Source: Akkermansiaceae bacterium (GTDB lineage Bacteria; Verrucomicrobiota; Verrucomicrobiia; Verrucomicrobiales; Akkermansiaceae). From it: a DNA stretch of 5,874 nucleotides. The notes below the pieces were generated by a model that was given only the letters and a program-made list of their open reading frames with translations, was not told the DNA's origin and ran no database searches. The translations under genes were made by a program, and so were the position numbers. The stretch covers positions 1-5,874 of the forward strand of contig JARFRT010000208.1 of assembly GCA_029287105.1 (NCBI GenBank), written 5' to 3'. Positions 4,473 through 5,874 of the stretch are shown here, one piece after another (within the stretch, counting starts at the first letter, position 1; the number at the start of each line of letters is the position of its first letter).

Positions 4473-4606
4473 TTAAAGGCTTGGACTGTCAGCAAACCAC
4501 CTTCCGAATCTGACACAGAACCAACCAAACGACTAGCCTAGCCGACCCACCTAGCCGACTCCCAACAAGAACAACAAAGCGACCACAAAAACAAAGCAAC
4601 CATATT
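4473..4606 (+). other. Intergenic leader of the secreted-protein gene with short direct repeats
   Basis: No gene is visible. CCTAGCCGAC occurs at 4537-4546 and 4550-4559 (13 bp apart), and a partial CTAGCC occurs at 4533-4538, a possible small operator. From 4560 to 4606 the sequence is almost only A and C with few G, so it should be unstructured in RNA; such leaders can support initiation without a Shine-Dalgarno. I see no convincing -35/-10 pair; TTGGAC at 4482-4487 lacks a good partner. Together with 4063-4181 and the possible remnant at 4182-4472, this makes up the 544-bp stretch without an intact gene. Confidence 0.5.
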
Positions 4607-5874
4607 ATGAAGATGAACATCATAACAACGAAAAAACTAGTGCCGCTATTGGCGGCGGCCGCCGCACTCGCTGCGTCATCAGCCCTTGCCCAGGACGCGC
4701 CGATCAGCTGGTCGGTTCACGACATCACGGACGACGTGACTGAAATCTCCACGGATGGAACGTTGGTTCCTGACGGTGCCCGCAGCGGCAGCACCACCGA
4801 TCGAACCGTCAATACGGTGGTTTTTGAATCGGTCGCGAACAGTGGCAATCTCTTTGACAGTCTGTTTTCCAACGACAATATTGGGGTTCGTGGTTACGGC
4901 AGTGTCGTCACGGATAGCGATTACCGGAACTTTTTAGCGCAAGGTCAGCGCTCGGGCCGACTTGGATTTAGCACCGGTGGCCGGACTGAACCGACTGAAG
5001 TCTGGACGACCATTGAATTCACGGGTCTGACGGTCGGCAACTCCTATCAGATCCAGATCTGGTCTTCGGACGTGGGCACTGCCGCCAATGGCATTTCAGG
5101 CAATGCGGCGCTTGTTTTGGGTGACGGCCAGGGAGGTGATCCTGATTTTGGCACGGATGCACAACTGTTGCTGGAAGCGAGCGACTTCGGTGCCGGGCAA
5201 TACGGCATTGGCGTGTTCGTGGCGAATGCCACCACCCAGACCGTGAATGTGCGGCAGTATACTAACCTGAACACGACACCGAGTGCCAAGAGCAGTGACC
5301 ACTGGTCCAACGGTTGGCAGATCCGGGATCAGGGCGTGGATACAAGCGCACCGAGCCCGGCTCCGACCGTTGACACCGCTACCCCTCTTGAAACCCGTGT
5401 CGAATTAACTTCGACCATCGCAACGGATCAAACCGGTGTGGAATACCGCTACAACCGCAGGAGCGTTTCGGCAGGCGCGATTGATTTTACCAGCCCCTGG
5501 CAGGACAGCCCCAGCTTCACCGACACCGGCCTGAGCTTGAGCACGGAATACTTCTACACCGTGGAGGCGCGGGACAAGGTTCCCACTCCGAACGCGACCG
5601 CCGAGTCCGCTGAGGTTTCGGTGACTACGCTGGCAGAGGATACAGCCGCCCCGGCGCCCGACCCGATGACCTTTGCGGTGGCACCGGCACCGCTTGCCGG
5701 ATCCGGTTACAATGCGCTCACGATGACGGCAGACACCGCCACGGACGACAACTACGAGGTGGAATACTACTTTACCGAAACCTCCGCTAATCCCGGCGGT
5801 GACGATAGTGGCTGGCAGACCAGCCCCGTCTATATCGACACCGGCCTGCAGGCGAACACGACCTACACCTACAC
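4607..5874 (+). CDS. Secreted multidomain protein with fibronectin-III-like repeats, 3'-truncated by window edge
   Basis: From ATG 4607 the frame stays open for 422 codons to the window edge, so the C-terminus is unseen. Residues 1-28 form a Sec signal peptide: basic start (TTKK), hydrophobic core LLAAAAALAASS, and cleavage site ALA before Q29. Residues about 33-242 form a beta-rich domain with TTIEFTGLTVGNSYQIQIW, then QYGIGVFVANATTQTVNV and a closing WQIRDQG. This resembles N-terminal domains of large secreted Verrucomicrobiota/Planctomycetota proteins, where GLTxGxxYxVQLW and GTFTAD-TTQT recur. Residues about 246-344 and 345-422+ are two fibronectin-III-like repeats, each with VEYxY/F, WQ(D/T)SP, (T/I)DTGL and TxYxYTV; their DTGL motifs are 105 residues apart. 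The second repeat reads VEYYFTETSANPGGDDSGW. The protein is exported and perhaps surface-bound, acting as adhesin or enzyme scaffold; no catalytic domain is seen yet. ATG 4613 (two codons on) is an alternative start. Confidence 0.85.
   Translation, partial: MKMNIITTKKLVPLLAAAAALAASSALAQDAPISWSVHDITDDVTEISTDGTLVPDGARSGSTTDRTVNTVVFESVANSGNLFDSLFSNDNIGVRGYGSVVTDSDYRNFLAQGQRSGRLGFSTGGRTEPTEVWTTIEFTGLTVGNSYQIQIWSSDVGTAANGISGNAALVLGDGQGGDPDFGTDAQLLLEASDFGAGQYGIGVFVANATTQTVNVRQYTNLNTTPSAKSSDHWSNGWQIRDQGVDTSAPSPAPTVDTATPLETRVELTSTIATDQTGVEYRYNRRSVSAGAIDFTSPWQDSPSFTDTGLSLSTEYFYTVEARDKVPTPNATAESAEVSVTTLAEDTAAPAPDPMTFAVAPAPLAGSGYNALTMTADTATDDNYEVEYYFTETSANPGGDDSGWQTSPVYIDTGLQANTTYTY

Noticed and set aside
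5047..5310. Minus-strand frames within the secreted-protein gene
   Set aside because: Antisense to a continuous 422-codon frame with signal peptide and repeat domains.
1..5874. tRNA, rRNA, CRISPR array, insertion sequence or phage attachment site
   Set aside because: Looked for cloverleaf-like pairs, regularly spaced repeats with unique spacers, transposase motifs and terminal inverted repeats. None was seen; the 14-bp array has spacers too short and too similar for CRISPR.

Overview
The window most resembles a chromosomal segment from a Verrucomicrobiota bacterium, or a close relative in the Planctomycetota–Verrucomicrobiota–Chlamydiota group. This is inferred from family content: a short lysine-rich histone-like protein, an E. 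coli-type class II aldolase, a VC0807-type membrane protein, and a secreted multidomain protein of a style common in marine Verrucomicrobiota and Planctomycetota. No rRNA or other phylogenetic marker is present, so the assignment is tentative.

Layout. 2-226 (+) is the 3' end of a gene that looks like threonine ammonia-lyase (ilvA), covering its regulatory ACT-like domain. 315-614 (+) encodes a 99-aa lysine/alanine repeat protein. It is followed by two stem-loops, the second a strong intrinsic terminator ending only about 9 nt before a YacP/Rae1-like NYN-domain RNase gene (704-1129, +). A convergent gene (1157-1600, -) encodes a BamE/SmpA-like lipoprotein with a Gly/Tyr-rich insert. Divergent from it, 1755-2042 (+) encodes a small protein of the pterin-4a-carbinolamine dehydratase family that lacks two of the three active-site histidines. 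Its terminator (2097-2124) and a 14-bp tandem repeat array (2131-2183) fill the gap before the convergent VC0807-family membrane protein gene (2198-2929, -). That gene lies about 100 bp downstream of fructose-bisphosphate aldolase (fbaA, 3031-4062, -), separated from it by an aldolase terminator.

4063-4606 has no intact gene. It holds the aldolase leader, a stem-loop, a coding-like stretch that may be a decayed glycosidase remnant, short direct repeats and an A/C-rich leader. 4607 to the right edge (+) is the 5' part of a secreted protein: signal peptide, N-terminal beta-rich domain, then about 105-aa fibronectin-III-like repeats. It runs off the window.

The genes do not form one pathway. 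They are mostly single-gene transcription units with their own terminators, mixing housekeeping functions (amino-acid synthesis, glycolysis, RNA turnover) with envelope and surface proteins. Across the window, no start codon has a recognisable Shine-Dalgarno sequence at normal spacing. I found no convincing new multi-gene system. The best leads are the catalytically altered dehydratase-like protein, the terminator abutting the RNase start codon, the possible glycosidase remnant and the secreted repeat protein.
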